From Methanocorpusculum sp. (lineage in GTDB: Archaea; Halobacteriota; Methanomicrobia; Methanomicrobiales; Methanocorpusculaceae), in NCBI GenBank assembly GCA_029987115.1, contig DALTWK010000010.1, positions 1 through 58,314 of the forward strand: a stretch of 58,314 nt of DNA, written 5' to 3'. A program made the position numbers and the translations under genes. The notes beneath the pieces were generated by a model. The model searched no databases and was not told the origin of the DNA. It saw only the letters and a program-made list of their open reading frames with translations. Positions 43,182 to 50,991 of the stretch are shown in pieces. Each line of letters starts with the position of its first letter. Position 1 is the first letter of the stretch.

Positions 43182-44849
43182 TTAGAATAATCCGGAGATT
43201 TTTCCGTTGTTGTCAACATCAATGCCGCATGCTGCCGGAACCAGCGGAAGTCCCGGCATGGTCATGATATCGCCAGTCTCGACGACAATGAATCCTGCAC
43301 CGTTACAGAGACGGATAGTTGCCGCATTAATCTTGAAGTTCGTCGGTCTGCCGAGTTTGTTCGGATCATCCGATAATGAGTACTGAGTCTTTGCGACACA
43401 GATTGGAAGGTTTCCGCGACCGAGTGCTTCGATGTCTTTAATTGCTGCTTCTGCCTGTGCAGAGTAAACGACACCGTCTGCTCCGTAGATGGTCTTGCAG
43501 ATGGTCTCAAGCTTCTCTTTAATCGGCTTGTCGAGTTCATAGATACAGTGGAAGTCGGACGGCTTTTCACATGCTTCGACAACCTTCTTTGCGAGTTCAA
43601 TACCTCCGTCTCCTCCTTTGGCGAAGACTTCGGATAAGGCAAAGTCTGCTCCTTTGGATTTGCAGAACTCTTCTAACGTCTTGAGTTCTTCATCGGTATC
43701 TGCACTGAAGCGGTTGATTGCAACAACAACCGGGACACCGAATTTCTGGAGATTTTCAATGTGTGCTTCGAGGTTGACCATTCCCTTCTTCATTGCTTCC
43801 ACGTTCGGTTTTGCCGTGTCTTCCTTCTTGACACCGCCGTTGTATTTCAGGGAACGGCAGGTTGCAACAAGAACGATTGCATTCGGCTTTAATCCTGCAT
43901 AGCGGCACTTGATATCAAGGAACTTTTCCGCTCCAAGATCGGAACCGAAACCTGCTTCCGTAATCAGGTAGTCTGCCATCTTCAGACCGAGTTTAGTTGC
44001 ACGAACCGAGTTGCATCCGTGAGCGATGTTTGCAAACGGTCCGCCGTGGATAAGACACGGGGTGTTTTCCAGGGTCTGAACCATGTTCGGCTTGATTGCA
44101 TCCTTTAAGAGTGCTGCCATGGAACCGACTGCTTTCAGGTCTTTGGCAAAGAGCGGTTTGCCGCTTCTGGAATAGCCGAAGATAATATTTCCGAGGCGTT
44201 CTTTCAGGTCATCGATATCTTTTGCAAGACAGAGAATTGCCATGACTTCAGATGCGACGGTAATTAAGAAGTGGTCCTCTCTCGGGAAACCGTTGGTCTG
44301 ACCGCCGAGACCGATGATACAGTTACGCAGTGCTCTGTCGTTCATATCCATGCAGCGCTTGAAGATGATTCTTCTCGGGTCTATGTCGAGTGCGTTGCCC
44401 TGGTGGATATGGTTGTCAATCATTGCGCAAAGCAGGTTGTTTGCCGCAGTGATTGCATGGAAATCACCGGTAAAGTGAAGGTTGATGTCTTCCATCGGAA
44501 CGACCTGTGCATATCCTCCGCCGGCTGCTCCGCCTTTTACACCGAAGACCGGACCGAGTGACGGCTCACGCAGAGCAAGCATTGCCTTCTTTCCGATTTT
44601 CGGCATAGCTTCGGCCAGACCGACAGAGGTGGTGGATTTTCCTTCTCCTGCCGGGGTCGGATTGATTGCGGTGACCAGAATGAGTTTTCCGTCTTTATTT
44701 TTGGAAAGACGCTTCTCCAGTTCGTCGGAGATTTTTGCCTTATAGTTGCCGTAGAGTTCAATCTCATCGGCACCAATGTCAAGAGATGCAGCGATTTCCG
44801 TGATTTTTTTCATCGGGGTCTGCTGTGCAATTTCGATATCAGATAGCAC
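43182..44849 (-). CDS. fhs: Formate-tetrahydrofolate ligase
   Basis: A 555-residue ATP-dependent enzyme joining formate to tetrahydrofolate to give 10-formyl-THF. The P-loop is TPAGEGKSTTSVGLAEAM, followed by LREPSLGPVFGVKGGAAGGGYAQVVPMEDINLHFTGD. The ending FIVVETGDIMTMPGLP is typical. The gene is unusual in methanogens, which mostly use tetrahydromethanopterin, so it suggests a real need for folate, for example in purine synthesis. A TTG at 44858 would add three residues, but AGGAG is nine bases before the GTG at 44849, which begins MLSDIEIAQ as in relatives. Confidence 0.95.
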   Translation of the reverse strand: MLSDIEIAQQTPMKKITEIAASLDIGADEIELYGNYKAKISDELEKRLSKNKDGKLILVTAINPTPAGEGKSTTSVGLAEAMPKIGKKAMLALREPSLGPVFGVKGGAAGGGYAQVVPMEDINLHFTGDFHAITAANNLLCAMIDNHIHQGNALDIDPRRIIFKRCMDMNDRALRNCIIGLGGQTNGFPREDHFLITVASEVMAILCLAKDIDDLKERLGNIIFGYSRSGKPLFAKDLKAVGSMAALLKDAIKPNMVQTLENTPCLIHGGPFANIAHGCNSVRATKLGLKMADYLITEAGFGSDLGAEKFLDIKCRYAGLKPNAIVLVATCRSLKYNGGVKKEDTAKPNVEAMKKGMVNLEAHIENLQKFGVPVVVAINRFSADTDEELKTLEEFCKSKGADFALSEVFAKGGDGGIELAKKVVEACEKPSDFHCIYELDKPIKEKLETICKTIYGADGVVYSAQAEAAIKDIEALGRGNLPICVAKTQYSLSDDPNKLGRPTNFKINAATIRLCNGAGFIVVETGDIMTMPGLPLVPAACGIDVDNNGKISGLF

Positions 44850-44969
44850 GTATATCAACTCCTAAATGAGTTAATATGGGGGTGTATGCTATTTAAAGAT
44901 GTCTTTAAGAGTTGACACCTGAAACACGGAAGCTAGTGAATAAAAAAGTTGGATTCTTCAATGAAAAAA

Positions 44970-45356
44970 TTAGGTTTTCTTTATCAGCTCAACCATGACG
45001 ACCGATACTTTTCCTGCTTCTATCGGACCAACCGGAACAGGATCTATGGTTTCATAACCATCGGCAGTAACAATTGCTGTACGGACAGGAGTCCCGACCG
45101 GAAGATCGAAGAAAGCCATCTCATCAGAAACCTCCGCTTTCGCGACAAGGACCTTGCCGTTGAATAACTGAACAAGGGCACCGTTAACATTGCAGCTGAC
45201 AACAAGCGTACCGTATTCTTCTATTTCAGTATCCCCACCTGGTATTTCGATATCCCCGCCCGGAACAAAAGGCGGATTATCCTCAGCAATACATCCGGCG
45301 GAAAGGACAAGGGTCAGAACAGCAATTCCGATAAATATTCCATAAGCAATCTTCAT
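44970..45356 (-). CDS. Small lipoprotein with PEGA-like domain
   Basis: This 128-residue exported protein has a signal and lipobox (LSAGC), a short acidic spacer with the internal repeat GGDIEIPGGDTEIEE, and a beta-rich domain (YGTLVVSCNVNGALVQLFNGK, then VRTAIVTADGYETIDPVPV). The latter resembles PEGA-type surface domains. Its function is unknown. The ATG overlaps the stop of the DUF5806 gene by four bases, so they form one operon although one protein is cytosolic and the other extracellular. Confidence 0.78.
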   Translation of the reverse strand: MKIAYGIFIGIAVLTLVLSAGCIAEDNPPFVPGGDIEIPGGDTEIEEYGTLVVSCNVNGALVQLFNGKVLVAKAEVSDEMAFFDLPVGTPVRTAIVTADGYETIDPVPVGPIEAGKVSVVMVELIKKT

Positions 45357-46216
45357 TTCTCCACCCCCACAACCTCAACAACATCCTCGTCATCTTCCTC
45401 GTCTTCGGCGATTCCGGTACCGCGGTTCTGCAGAATTTCAAATGCCGAATCACCGAGCTTCTTCATGATTTCAGAGATTTTATCTTCAATATCAATTTCA
45501 TCATCAATATCGAGGGTGGTTCCTTCAATCTCGAGAATGAAGCGGGCGACTTCATTTGCTTCATACAGAATGTCATCCAGTTCTTCATTCGTGAAGAAAC
45601 CGCACATGGCACCGTAGAGGAAAGTTGCTGCTGATTTCCGGACTTTCCTCTTGAAAGCAACACGTGCCTGATTAACTGCCTGCGGCGAGTACGGCTCCAT
45701 CATAAACGGACACAGACGCGGGAGATTCTCGCCGATAAATGTCATTTCAGCCCCATACGGTGTTCTGAAATCAGAACAGAGACGGGCGATTGCCCATTCA
45801 CGAGCAGTAATATATGTTCTCTTCCGGAGGAACTGGTTGATTCTGCGGTAGGTATCGCCATCGACCTTTTTGAACTTGCGGTACTTGTTGATTTCCTCTT
45901 CGCGTTCCGCCTCATCATAGTATTTGAGTTTCGGCGGAGGAGATACAGGAACGTCCTCGATTTTCTCCCCGGAAGCTGGTTCCGCAGATTCTCCAGCCTG
46001 ACCGTCTTCAGATACAGCCTCCACAGGGGTTTCTGCTACCGGTTCCTCAGCAGGTACCTGTTCTTCAGAAGCTTCTATTTTCTCTTCATTTACCTTAGCA
46101 ACCGGTTCAAGGACCGATTCCTCAGCAGGTACCTGTTCTTCAGAAGCTTCTATTTTCTCTTCATTTACCTCAGCAACCTGTTCTTCTGAGGCGACATTCT
46201 GATATTCTTCTTCCAT
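45353..46216 (-). CDS. DUF5806 protein with acidic repeat N-terminus
   Basis: A 287-residue protein. Residues about 1-95 are very acidic and low-complexity, holding two near-identical copies of a 25-residue unit (VNEEKIEASEEQVPAEE). From about residue 105 on it matches the archaeal DUF5806 family: KYRKFKKVDGDTYRRINQFLR, TYITAREWAIARLCSDFRT, ENLPRLCPFMMEPYSPQAVNQAR, ATFLYGAMCGFFTNEELDD. The family occurs across Euryarchaeota and has no known function. AGGAAAACC precedes the ATG. It leads the operon with the lipoprotein. Confidence 0.82.
   Translation of the reverse strand: MEEEYQNVASEEQVAEVNEEKIEASEEQVPAEESVLEPVAKVNEEKIEASEEQVPAEEPVAETPVEAVSEDGQAGESAEPASGEKIEDVPVSPPPKLKYYDEAEREEEINKYRKFKKVDGDTYRRINQFLRKRTYITAREWAIARLCSDFRTPYGAEMTFIGENLPRLCPFMMEPYSPQAVNQARVAFKRKVRKSAATFLYGAMCGFFTNEELDDILYEANEVARFILEIEGTTLDIDDEIDIEDKISEIMKKLGDSAFEILQNRGTGIAEDEEDDEDVVEVVGVEK
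46043..46170. repeat. Direct 53-bp repeat inside the DUF5806 gene
   Basis: Bases 46043-46095 and 46118-46170 are identical over 53 positions, 75 bases apart, which keeps the reading frame (25 codons). The exactness suggests recent duplication or ongoing slippage; copy number may vary between strains. Confidence 0.85.
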
Positions 46217-46251
46217 GGTTTTCCTAGTATTTCGTGTTCAAATGGTTGTAT

Positions 46252-46287
46252 AGCAATATATGGTTTATTCCTATCGTATATATTGCT
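46252..46287. repeat. Perfect 10-bp inverted repeat between DUF5806 and xerA
   Basis: AGCAATATAT (46252-46261) and ATATATTGCT (46278-46287) are perfect inverted repeats with a 16-base centre. They lie upstream of the DUF5806 gene and just past the xerA stop. The left arm overlaps a possible TATA element for DUF5806. It may be an operator, or a second recombinase site, though the centre is too long for a dif site. Confidence 0.55.
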
Positions 46288-46299
46288 TGTGCAAGTCCA

Positions 46300-47232
46300 T
46301 CAGGACCTACCGTTTGCCAACGGGAAGTACTGCTGATAGGACTCTTTACGCTCGGAAATGTTCGTATGGACGTATATTTCCGTTGTTTTTATGGACGTAT
46401 GCCCTAAATTCTCCTGTACAACGCGAATATTGTGTGATCTGCTGTAGAGTTCAGACGCATAGGAATGGCGTATTTTATGCGGCGTAATACCCTCAGGAGC
46501 GTATAAATTGAAGAAATGCTGCACCATACGTGCAGATATTCCAACTCCGCGTGTGGATTCGAAAACGGGACCAGAATTCCGCCCGTCAAGATATTCGGAA
46601 ATAAGCTGTAATGTGTCGGAATCGCAGAAAACAACCCTGAATTTGTCTCCTTTACCATGCAATACCTTGATGGTTCCTTCTTCAAAATTGATATGAGAAA
46701 CTTCCATTGAACAGATTTCCGAAATACGCATTCCTGTGGCGTAAATCGTCCGTACAATCAAGGAATTGCGGTTTCCGTTGCCGTACTGCTTCAGTTTTTC
46801 AATGAATTCCATTACTTCTTTATGGCGAAGATACTTCAATTCACGATCTTTAGATTTCGGTCTATCCACCTTATCCATCGGATTTACATCCATAATGTCC
46901 TGTTTTACCAAATATTTGTAAAAGGAGGACATTGCCGAATTGTACTGGCGGATGGAAGTCGGCGATAAATGGCATTCATTTCGGATAATTGTGAAGAAAT
47001 CTTCAATTTCAAACGAAGAAACGTCAATATTTGCCGATAGATCAAGATCCGTGAAATCGGACATATGCTCCGGAGCCACGCCATCATGTGCAGAACAGTA
47101 TTCCTCATACTTTGCAAATAACACGAGGATACGACGGTACGCTGCAATAGTGTTCACAGAGAAGTCACGGTTCTGCAAATTCGACAGATACCTGGGTATC
47201 CAGGTACCGAAAGTTCTCTTCATCTCAACCAT
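46300..47232 (-). CDS. xerA: Tyrosine recombinase XerA
   Basis: A 310-residue site-specific tyrosine recombinase. All catalytic residues are visible: R169 (GMRISE), K194 (HGKGDK), H252 and R255 (PHKIRHSYAS), H278 (LGHTSIKTTE) and Y287 (IYVH). The N-terminal SAM-like DNA-binding domain spans about 10-115. Size and motifs fit the XerA/XerC group that resolves chromosome dimers at dif. A second ATG three codons later (47223) is possible. A dif-like site lies 42 bases upstream, overlapping its probable promoter, so XerA may control its own expression. A provirus integrase is a less likely alternative. Confidence 0.9.
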   Translation of the reverse strand: MVEMKRTFGTWIPRYLSNLQNRDFSVNTIAAYRRILVLFAKYEEYCSAHDGVAPEHMSDFTDLDLSANIDVSSFEIEDFFTIIRNECHLSPTSIRQYNSAMSSFYKYLVKQDIMDVNPMDKVDRPKSKDRELKYLRHKEVMEFIEKLKQYGNGNRNSLIVRTIYATGMRISEICSMEVSHINFEEGTIKVLHGKGDKFRVVFCDSDTLQLISEYLDGRNSGPVFESTRGVGISARMVQHFFNLYAPEGITPHKIRHSYASELYSRSHNIRVVQENLGHTSIKTTEIYVHTNISERKESYQQYFPLANGRS

Positions 47233-47273
47233 GGTTACTAGTATCTATCTATTTCACCCCTGAAAATATAATA

Positions 47274-47301
47274 ATTGCGCATAATATGTATTATACGCAA
47301 T
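47274..47301. other. Candidate dif site (XerA recombination site)
   Basis: A 28-bp site with arm ATTGCGCATAA (47274-47284), six-base centre TATGTA (47285-47290) and arm TTATACGCAAT (47291-47301). The two arms are inverted repeats at 10 of 11 positions. The 11-6-11 layout is that of dif. The left arm matches that of E. coli dif (GGTGCGCATAA) at nine of 11 positions, and the right arm also starts TTAT. An outer inverted repeat, CCCCTGAA (47257-47264) and TTCAGGGG (47304-47311), frames it. Confidence 0.72.
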
Positions 47302-47684
47302 AATTCAGGGGTTTTTCACCATCTAAAATAAGGACAATATTGCTTTTATTTGACAAAATAAGACCAAATTAGAGTTTTTAAGATTTTGGGTGATTTTTCC
47401 CCACCCATGTATGAGATGACGCCTCTCAAAAATGAGTAAACGAATAACGGGATTTTGAGACGTTCAATTTTCCAAATGACCAAATACCTTACCCGCATTA
47501 CAAAGTGTCCTCAAAATCACGATATGAAGGGCAATTTTTGCCACCTTCTCTTCAAAAATTCATCACCTTTCAAAACACCGGCATGCGTTCCGGGGCTGCA
47601 TAATAGTTACAAAATGCAACATCAATGTAACAAATTGTAACATAAGAAAATAGATAAAGAAAGGACACGAACACCATTAACCAT
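47302..47684. other. Gene-free region between dif and the zinc-ribbon gene
   Basis: No gene is seen in these 383 AT-rich bases. Two patterns stand out: TCTCAAAA (47424-47431) inverted against TTTTGAGA (47453-47460), and three copies of GTTACA or its complement TGTAAC (47606-47611, 47626-47631, 47636-47641) about 45 bases before the ATG at 47685. The hexamers could be operator half-sites for that gene. Confidence 0.4.
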
Positions 47685-47900
47685 ATGATTTGTCCAACAT
47701 GCGGAAAAGAAATGAAGAAGGGTTACCTATTCTGCTCGAAAGACGGAGCCTTCAGTTTTGCAGATGAAGTACCAGGGGTATTTACCAATGCAAAGAATAC
47801 CCCGGGCTTTATCCAGATAACCCCGTTAAAGCCGTCGAAACGAACGAACATCGAAGCATACTGCTGCGAAACGTGCAGAAAACTGATTATCGACTATTGA
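47685..47900 (+). CDS. Small zinc-ribbon protein (DUF6487-like)
   Basis: A 71-residue protein with two zinc-knuckle halves: CPTCGKEMKKGYLFC near the start and CCETCRKLIIDY at the end. The pattern M-x-CPxCGxEMxxGY...C...CxxCxK is that of the DUF6487 family of unknown function. The middle carries a short beta-rich stretch. Its start lies just after a set of GTTACA-type repeats. It stands alone. Confidence 0.8.
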   Translation: MICPTCGKEMKKGYLFCSKDGAFSFADEVPGVFTNAKNTPGFIQITPLKPSKRTNIEAYCCETCRKLIIDY

Positions 47901-48785
47901 AACCAAAGCTGAAGCACAGGAGTTGAAAAAGCCGAAATCATCTCCTGTACAGCTAATAACCACTTTTTTTAACGATTTGAGATAGCGAAAGAATCTCCTG
48001 TCTAACTGATGCATTACCGAAAAATCACCGCTGTTCCCGGTTATCGAAGCACACACCTTTCATTGCAGCACAGATCCGAATAATCTCCACATCGGTAATA
48101 CCTGCAGAATTCCCCCTGAATAGAGCAGGAAACGAAGAAGTCCATATAACCGGAATTTCGAGGAATACCAGCCATCTAACGCCGAATTAGAGAGTCGAAC
48201 CGCAGAAGCAAACTGCCCCATTTTACCAAAGAACCCAGGAATCCGAGATGCACAACTCAGGCAACATCTGCAGGATTTCACTGAAACAGAACCGGCCATC
48301 GAAGATCTCCAGATACCCGGTATGTGCTGGAATACTGGATTTCTCACTGTAATTCGGAGATTCAGCACCAGGAACCATACTGCATACCTATGAGGAATAC
48401 AGCTGTCTTTCTAGAACCTCTTTTCTGAATCAGACGAATACCCGCCATAGGAGAATATCGCAGGAATATACCCCCTAGAGACGGAATGAGAGCCATATAC
48501 ACCCCTACCCGGCATTTCCTACCATCCCCGCAGAAAACAGCTTCTGTACCCGAAAATACCGCAAAAATGCACACCTGGAAGAACACACCCCACTAGATAC
48601 AACATTGAAACATATGTAATAAACCATATAATGCTATACAAAAACACCTCCCAAAATGCAGAAAAAATGAACCACCCATTCTCTGCAGAATCACCCCCAT
48701 GATTCACAGGAAACCGGACACTTCCTCTGAAAGAGAAAAGACAAACAACTATTTTTCAGATGGGTGATATACTACTAAACAGCAC
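47901..48785. other. Long gene-free stretch, A+C-rich on the plus strand
   Basis: These 885 bases contain no convincing coding gene; minus-strand frames of 102 codons (48060-48368) and 74 codons (48362-48586) exist, but their products look unlike proteins. The composition is skewed: in 48481-48600 I count 42 A, 42 C, 18 G and 18 T. The minus strand is therefore G+T-rich and reads 5' to 3' toward the dif-like site. Short motifs of the type GGAATAC recur (for example near 48162, 48392, 48452). It may be a decayed gene, a non-coding RNA locus or part of a terminus-associated zone. Confidence 0.45.
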
Positions 48786-49967
48786 ATGCGCAAACAGATT
48801 CGTCTATCAAAACTCACGCTGCTTCCCGCAATACTCATCCTCATCATCGGAATCCTCGGAATAGCAGTATATTTCCTTTTCAAAACCTTCTTCCCGGATT
48901 ATCTCCCCTTCGATAAGTTGTATATTCTCCTTGGAGGAGTGCTGCTTGCAGCAGTCGGACTCCTGATTCTTATCCTCCTGATAAAAACGAATTCGCGTAC
49001 CGGACTGGATATCATAAACCGGGAACTTCTCTACTTTAAAAACGGAAAACTAAAGGCGCGTCTGCATCCCGAAGATATCACCAAAATTGACATCAAAAAT
49101 GGGAAACTCAAAACCGGAAAAATCACCATCCATACCGAAAAGAAAACCTACCGGGTTGGAACGGTAGCAGATATCCAGACAGCAGTTCAGATTCTCTCCG
49201 CATTCCGCAAATGGATTGCCGAAGATGAGAGAAAGAAACCGGTACGGGTAAAAAAGACTGCAGAACGGAAACTTCCTGCAGATCAGAAGACACTTCCGGA
49301 AACACCGGCTGTTACCAAGAAACCGACACGCAGATCAGAGAAAAAAGCAAAAACCGAGTACGAGGAACGGAGCGGAGAAAAACTCGGCGATGTCTTTGAA
49401 GAGGAGGTTTACAGCATTTTATCCGACCGGTCAGTCATTCCTTCCTATCACAAAGTACTCAAAGGACTCTTTGTCGAAAGCGACAACGGAAGAATTACCG
49501 AAATCGACGCCGTTGCTCTGACCAGAAACGGCATTTACGTCATTGAGTGCAAGGATTACTCAGGAACCATTGTCGGCACAAAAGATGCTCATGACTGGAA
49601 CGTCGTCTACGACAACGGAGAAATGCACAAGCTCTACAATCCGATTCTGCAGAACAGCGGACACATCACCGCACTCTCGCACAAACTCCGCCTGGCACGT
49701 GCGAAGTTCCGCTCGGTGATTATTCTTTCCGGATATTCCAACCTGAACGGCATAAACTACGACAGAGAAGAGGCAACCATTCTCTCGCTGCCGAACCTCG
49801 GAAAAGAACTGCGCTACTTAACCGAATGCGGACAGCCGATATTATCAAAAGAAGAAATTGATACGCTCTATGCAACCCTCGAGCCGATGACAAATGCCAC
49901 CTATGAAATGAAACTGCGGCATCTTTCCCAGGTTGAACAGAAAAAAGAAGAAAATAAGAATATCTAA
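48786..49967 (+). CDS. NERD-domain membrane protein
   Basis: A 393-residue protein with two N-terminal membrane helices (about 12-33 and 46-67), a PH-like beta domain (about 75-145), a basic linker and a NERD nuclease-related domain (about 200-310). The NERD motif is clear: GDVFEEEVYSIL, EIDAVALTRNGIYVIECKDYSG with D241, E254 and K256 as the PD-(D/E)xK-type active-site set. It ends with KEEIDTLY and a charged tail. NERD proteins are thought to be DNA-processing nucleases, some in defence. An active nuclease anchored to the membrane is predicted. Confidence 0.85.
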   Translation: MRKQIRLSKLTLLPAILILIIGILGIAVYFLFKTFFPDYLPFDKLYILLGGVLLAAVGLLILILLIKTNSRTGLDIINRELLYFKNGKLKARLHPEDITKIDIKNGKLKTGKITIHTEKKTYRVGTVADIQTAVQILSAFRKWIAEDERKKPVRVKKTAERKLPADQKTLPETPAVTKKPTRRSEKKAKTEYEERSGEKLGDVFEEEVYSILSDRSVIPSYHKVLKGLFVESDNGRITEIDAVALTRNGIYVIECKDYSGTIVGTKDAHDWNVVYDNGEMHKLYNPILQNSGHITALSHKLRLARAKFRSVIILSGYSNLNGINYDREEATILSLPNLGKELRYLTECGQPILSKEEIDTLYATLEPMTNATYEMKLRHLSQVEQKKEENKNI

Positions 49968-50164
49968 CCCATTTTTTCCCGCATCATTTCATACGCCGCA
50001 AAAGTACTCTCTCTCAATAAGAACACGCTATTTTGCAGCCCCTGGGGCACTTTCGCACCGCACGGTCGGGTGTTTAAATATCCATCTTTCAAATGAGTAA
50101 TTGTAAACTCCAATCCCCGCGAAGTCAAAGGTTCAGACAGCGTCCTTTCATCGCTTTGACGCAT
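49964..50164 (-). CDS. Possible small protein carrying a dispersed peptide motif
   Basis: A 66-codon frame on the minus strand, overlapping the NERD gene end by four bases. Its middle reads GYLNTRPCGAKVP, and a closely related peptide, GYINPRPCTAKVP, is encoded at 55048-55087 on the plus strand. Several codon differences between the two are synonymous (GGA/GGG, AAC/AAT, GTG/GTA). No ribosome-binding site is clear. It may be a real small protein, part of a repeat family, or chance reading of a repeated DNA element. Confidence 0.35.
   Translation of the reverse strand: MRQSDERTLSEPLTSRGLEFTITHLKDGYLNTRPCGAKVPQGLQNSVFLLRESTFAAYEMMREKMG
50045..50080 (-). repeat. Dispersed 36-bp element, copy 1
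   Basis: Read on the minus strand, TATTTAAA, two bases, CCCGACCGTGC, three bases, GCGAAAGT, one base, CCC. The copy at 55052-55087 has the same blocks at identical spacing (29 of 36 positions equal). The flanks differ. Confidence 0.65.
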
Positions 50165-50204
50165 CCGTGAACCAGCTTCCCATTATTTTCAGGTGATTTA
50201 GAAT

Positions 50205-50378
50205 ATGATTAGTTATACCATAGACAGAAAAGACTCTCCCAATCTCGTTTCCATCCAGATTGACAGAAGCGTGCAGGAACGGGCTGAAGAGTTCTTTGCC
50301 GAGTTCCGGGAAATGACCTATTCCGATATCATCGATCTTTTCCTGACGCGGGAAGGATATCCGGCGGTGCAGAAGTGA
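50205..50378 (+). CDS. Small protein, 57 residues
   Basis: A short gene starting MISYTIDRKDSPNLVSIQI and continuing with a helical charged segment (RSVQERAEEFFAEFREM), then YSDIIDLFLTREG. AGGTGA lies close before the ATG. Its stop overlaps the next gene's GTG start by four bases, and that gene overlaps or abuts the third. The helix-rich build with a single beta-like start resembles small DNA-binding or antitoxin-type proteins, but no family is recognised. Coupled translation supports that it is real. Confidence 0.6.
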   Translation: MISYTIDRKDSPNLVSIQIDRSVQERAEEFFAEFREMTYSDIIDLFLTREGYPAVQK

Positions 50379-50608
50379 CACGAAATGTTGTTCTTGAAAA
50401 CGTCTCCCCGGAAACCATTGCCGCGGTGAATACGCTCATGAAAAAAGAAGGAAGCCCATTCACCTCCATCGAAGACTGCATTGAAACCATGCTGTCCTAC
50501 CGGGTGATGCTGCAGGCATCCGGCGAAGACAAACGGGCAGAACTGCTGGATACGCTGTACCATCTCTCCGGCATCAAGGTCATCGTCAATTATCCTGTAA
50601 AGGAGTGA
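50375..50608 (+). CDS. Small protein, 77 residues
   Basis: Starts at GTG with MTRNVVLENVSPETIAAVN and continues KKEGSPFTSIEDCIETMLSYRV. It is acidic and helical, with a beta strand at the start and end (KVIVNYPVKE). It shares the order strand-helix-helix with the 57-residue protein just before it but no clear sequence match. It overlaps that gene by four bases (GTGA). A ribbon-helix-helix type fold is possible but unproven. The family is not recognised. Confidence 0.6.
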   Translation: MTRNVVLENVSPETIAAVNTLMKKEGSPFTSIEDCIETMLSYRVMLQASGEDKRAELLDTLYHLSGIKVIVNYPVKE

Positions 50609-50613
50609 ATTCC

Positions 50614-50991
50614 ATGCAGCGGACCATCCAGACACCGTTACTGTATTTTTCTGAGGCCCGCAATGTTCCTGCAGCCGACCGGTTTGGCGTCCGTCTGATA
50701 ACACAATTCATCTACATCCCGAAATACCAGTTCTTTGTACCGTATCTTGCCGTTGTCAATGAGAAGAAATCACGAACACCGTATCATATTCCCGACGGCT
50801 ACTTCACGCTTCCTGACAACCCGTACCTCCGCTATACGCTGAAGCTGCGGCCGTTTCGAAGAGAGCTGCCGGAACTGATTTCCCGGCAGTATTTCTTCGC
50901 GGAAGCTCTCGAGGTGGAAGGCGTACATGACCGGAGAGCGATTGAATCAGGCGAAGTCATTCGCGGATTACTGAAGAAGATCAGCGGGTGA
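50614..50991 (+). CDS. Unknown basic protein, 125 residues
   Basis: The third gene of the small operon. It starts MQRTIQTPLLYFSEARNVP and is rich in aromatic and basic residues (IYIPKYQFFVPYLAVVNEKK, LRYTLKLRPFRRELPELI), which suggests a beta-rich fold binding nucleic acid or peptide. I do not recognise the family. The in-frame GTG at 50605 is possible, but AAGGAG at 50600-50605 fits ATG 50614. Its 3' end overlaps the convergent acetyltransferase gene by 24 bases. Confidence 0.65.
   Translation: MQRTIQTPLLYFSEARNVPAADRFGVRLITQFIYIPKYQFFVPYLAVVNEKKSRTPYHIPDGYFTLPDNPYLRYTLKLRPFRRELPELISRQYFFAEALEVEGVHDRRAIESGEVIRGLLKKISG

Noticed and set aside
46300..47232. Integrase of an integrated element
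   Set aside because: No tRNA target, direct-repeat att pair or viral genes flank it; the adjacent dif-like site favours XerA.
47257..47316. Reading the dif region as a plain terminator (hairpin plus TTTTT)
   Set aside because: No plus-strand gene lies upstream to terminate, and the inner 11-6-11 symmetry matches dif much better.
48060..48586. Two minus-strand frames of 102 and 74 codons in the gene-free zone
   Set aside because: Composition follows the strand skew, the frames overlap each other slightly and no domain or start signal is seen. Kept as non-coding, with the caveat that decay of an old gene is possible.
50375..50608. Certain assignment of the small operon as toxin-antitoxin
   Set aside because: Size and overlap fit, but no toxin or antitoxin motif can be named, so it is reported only as a possibility.
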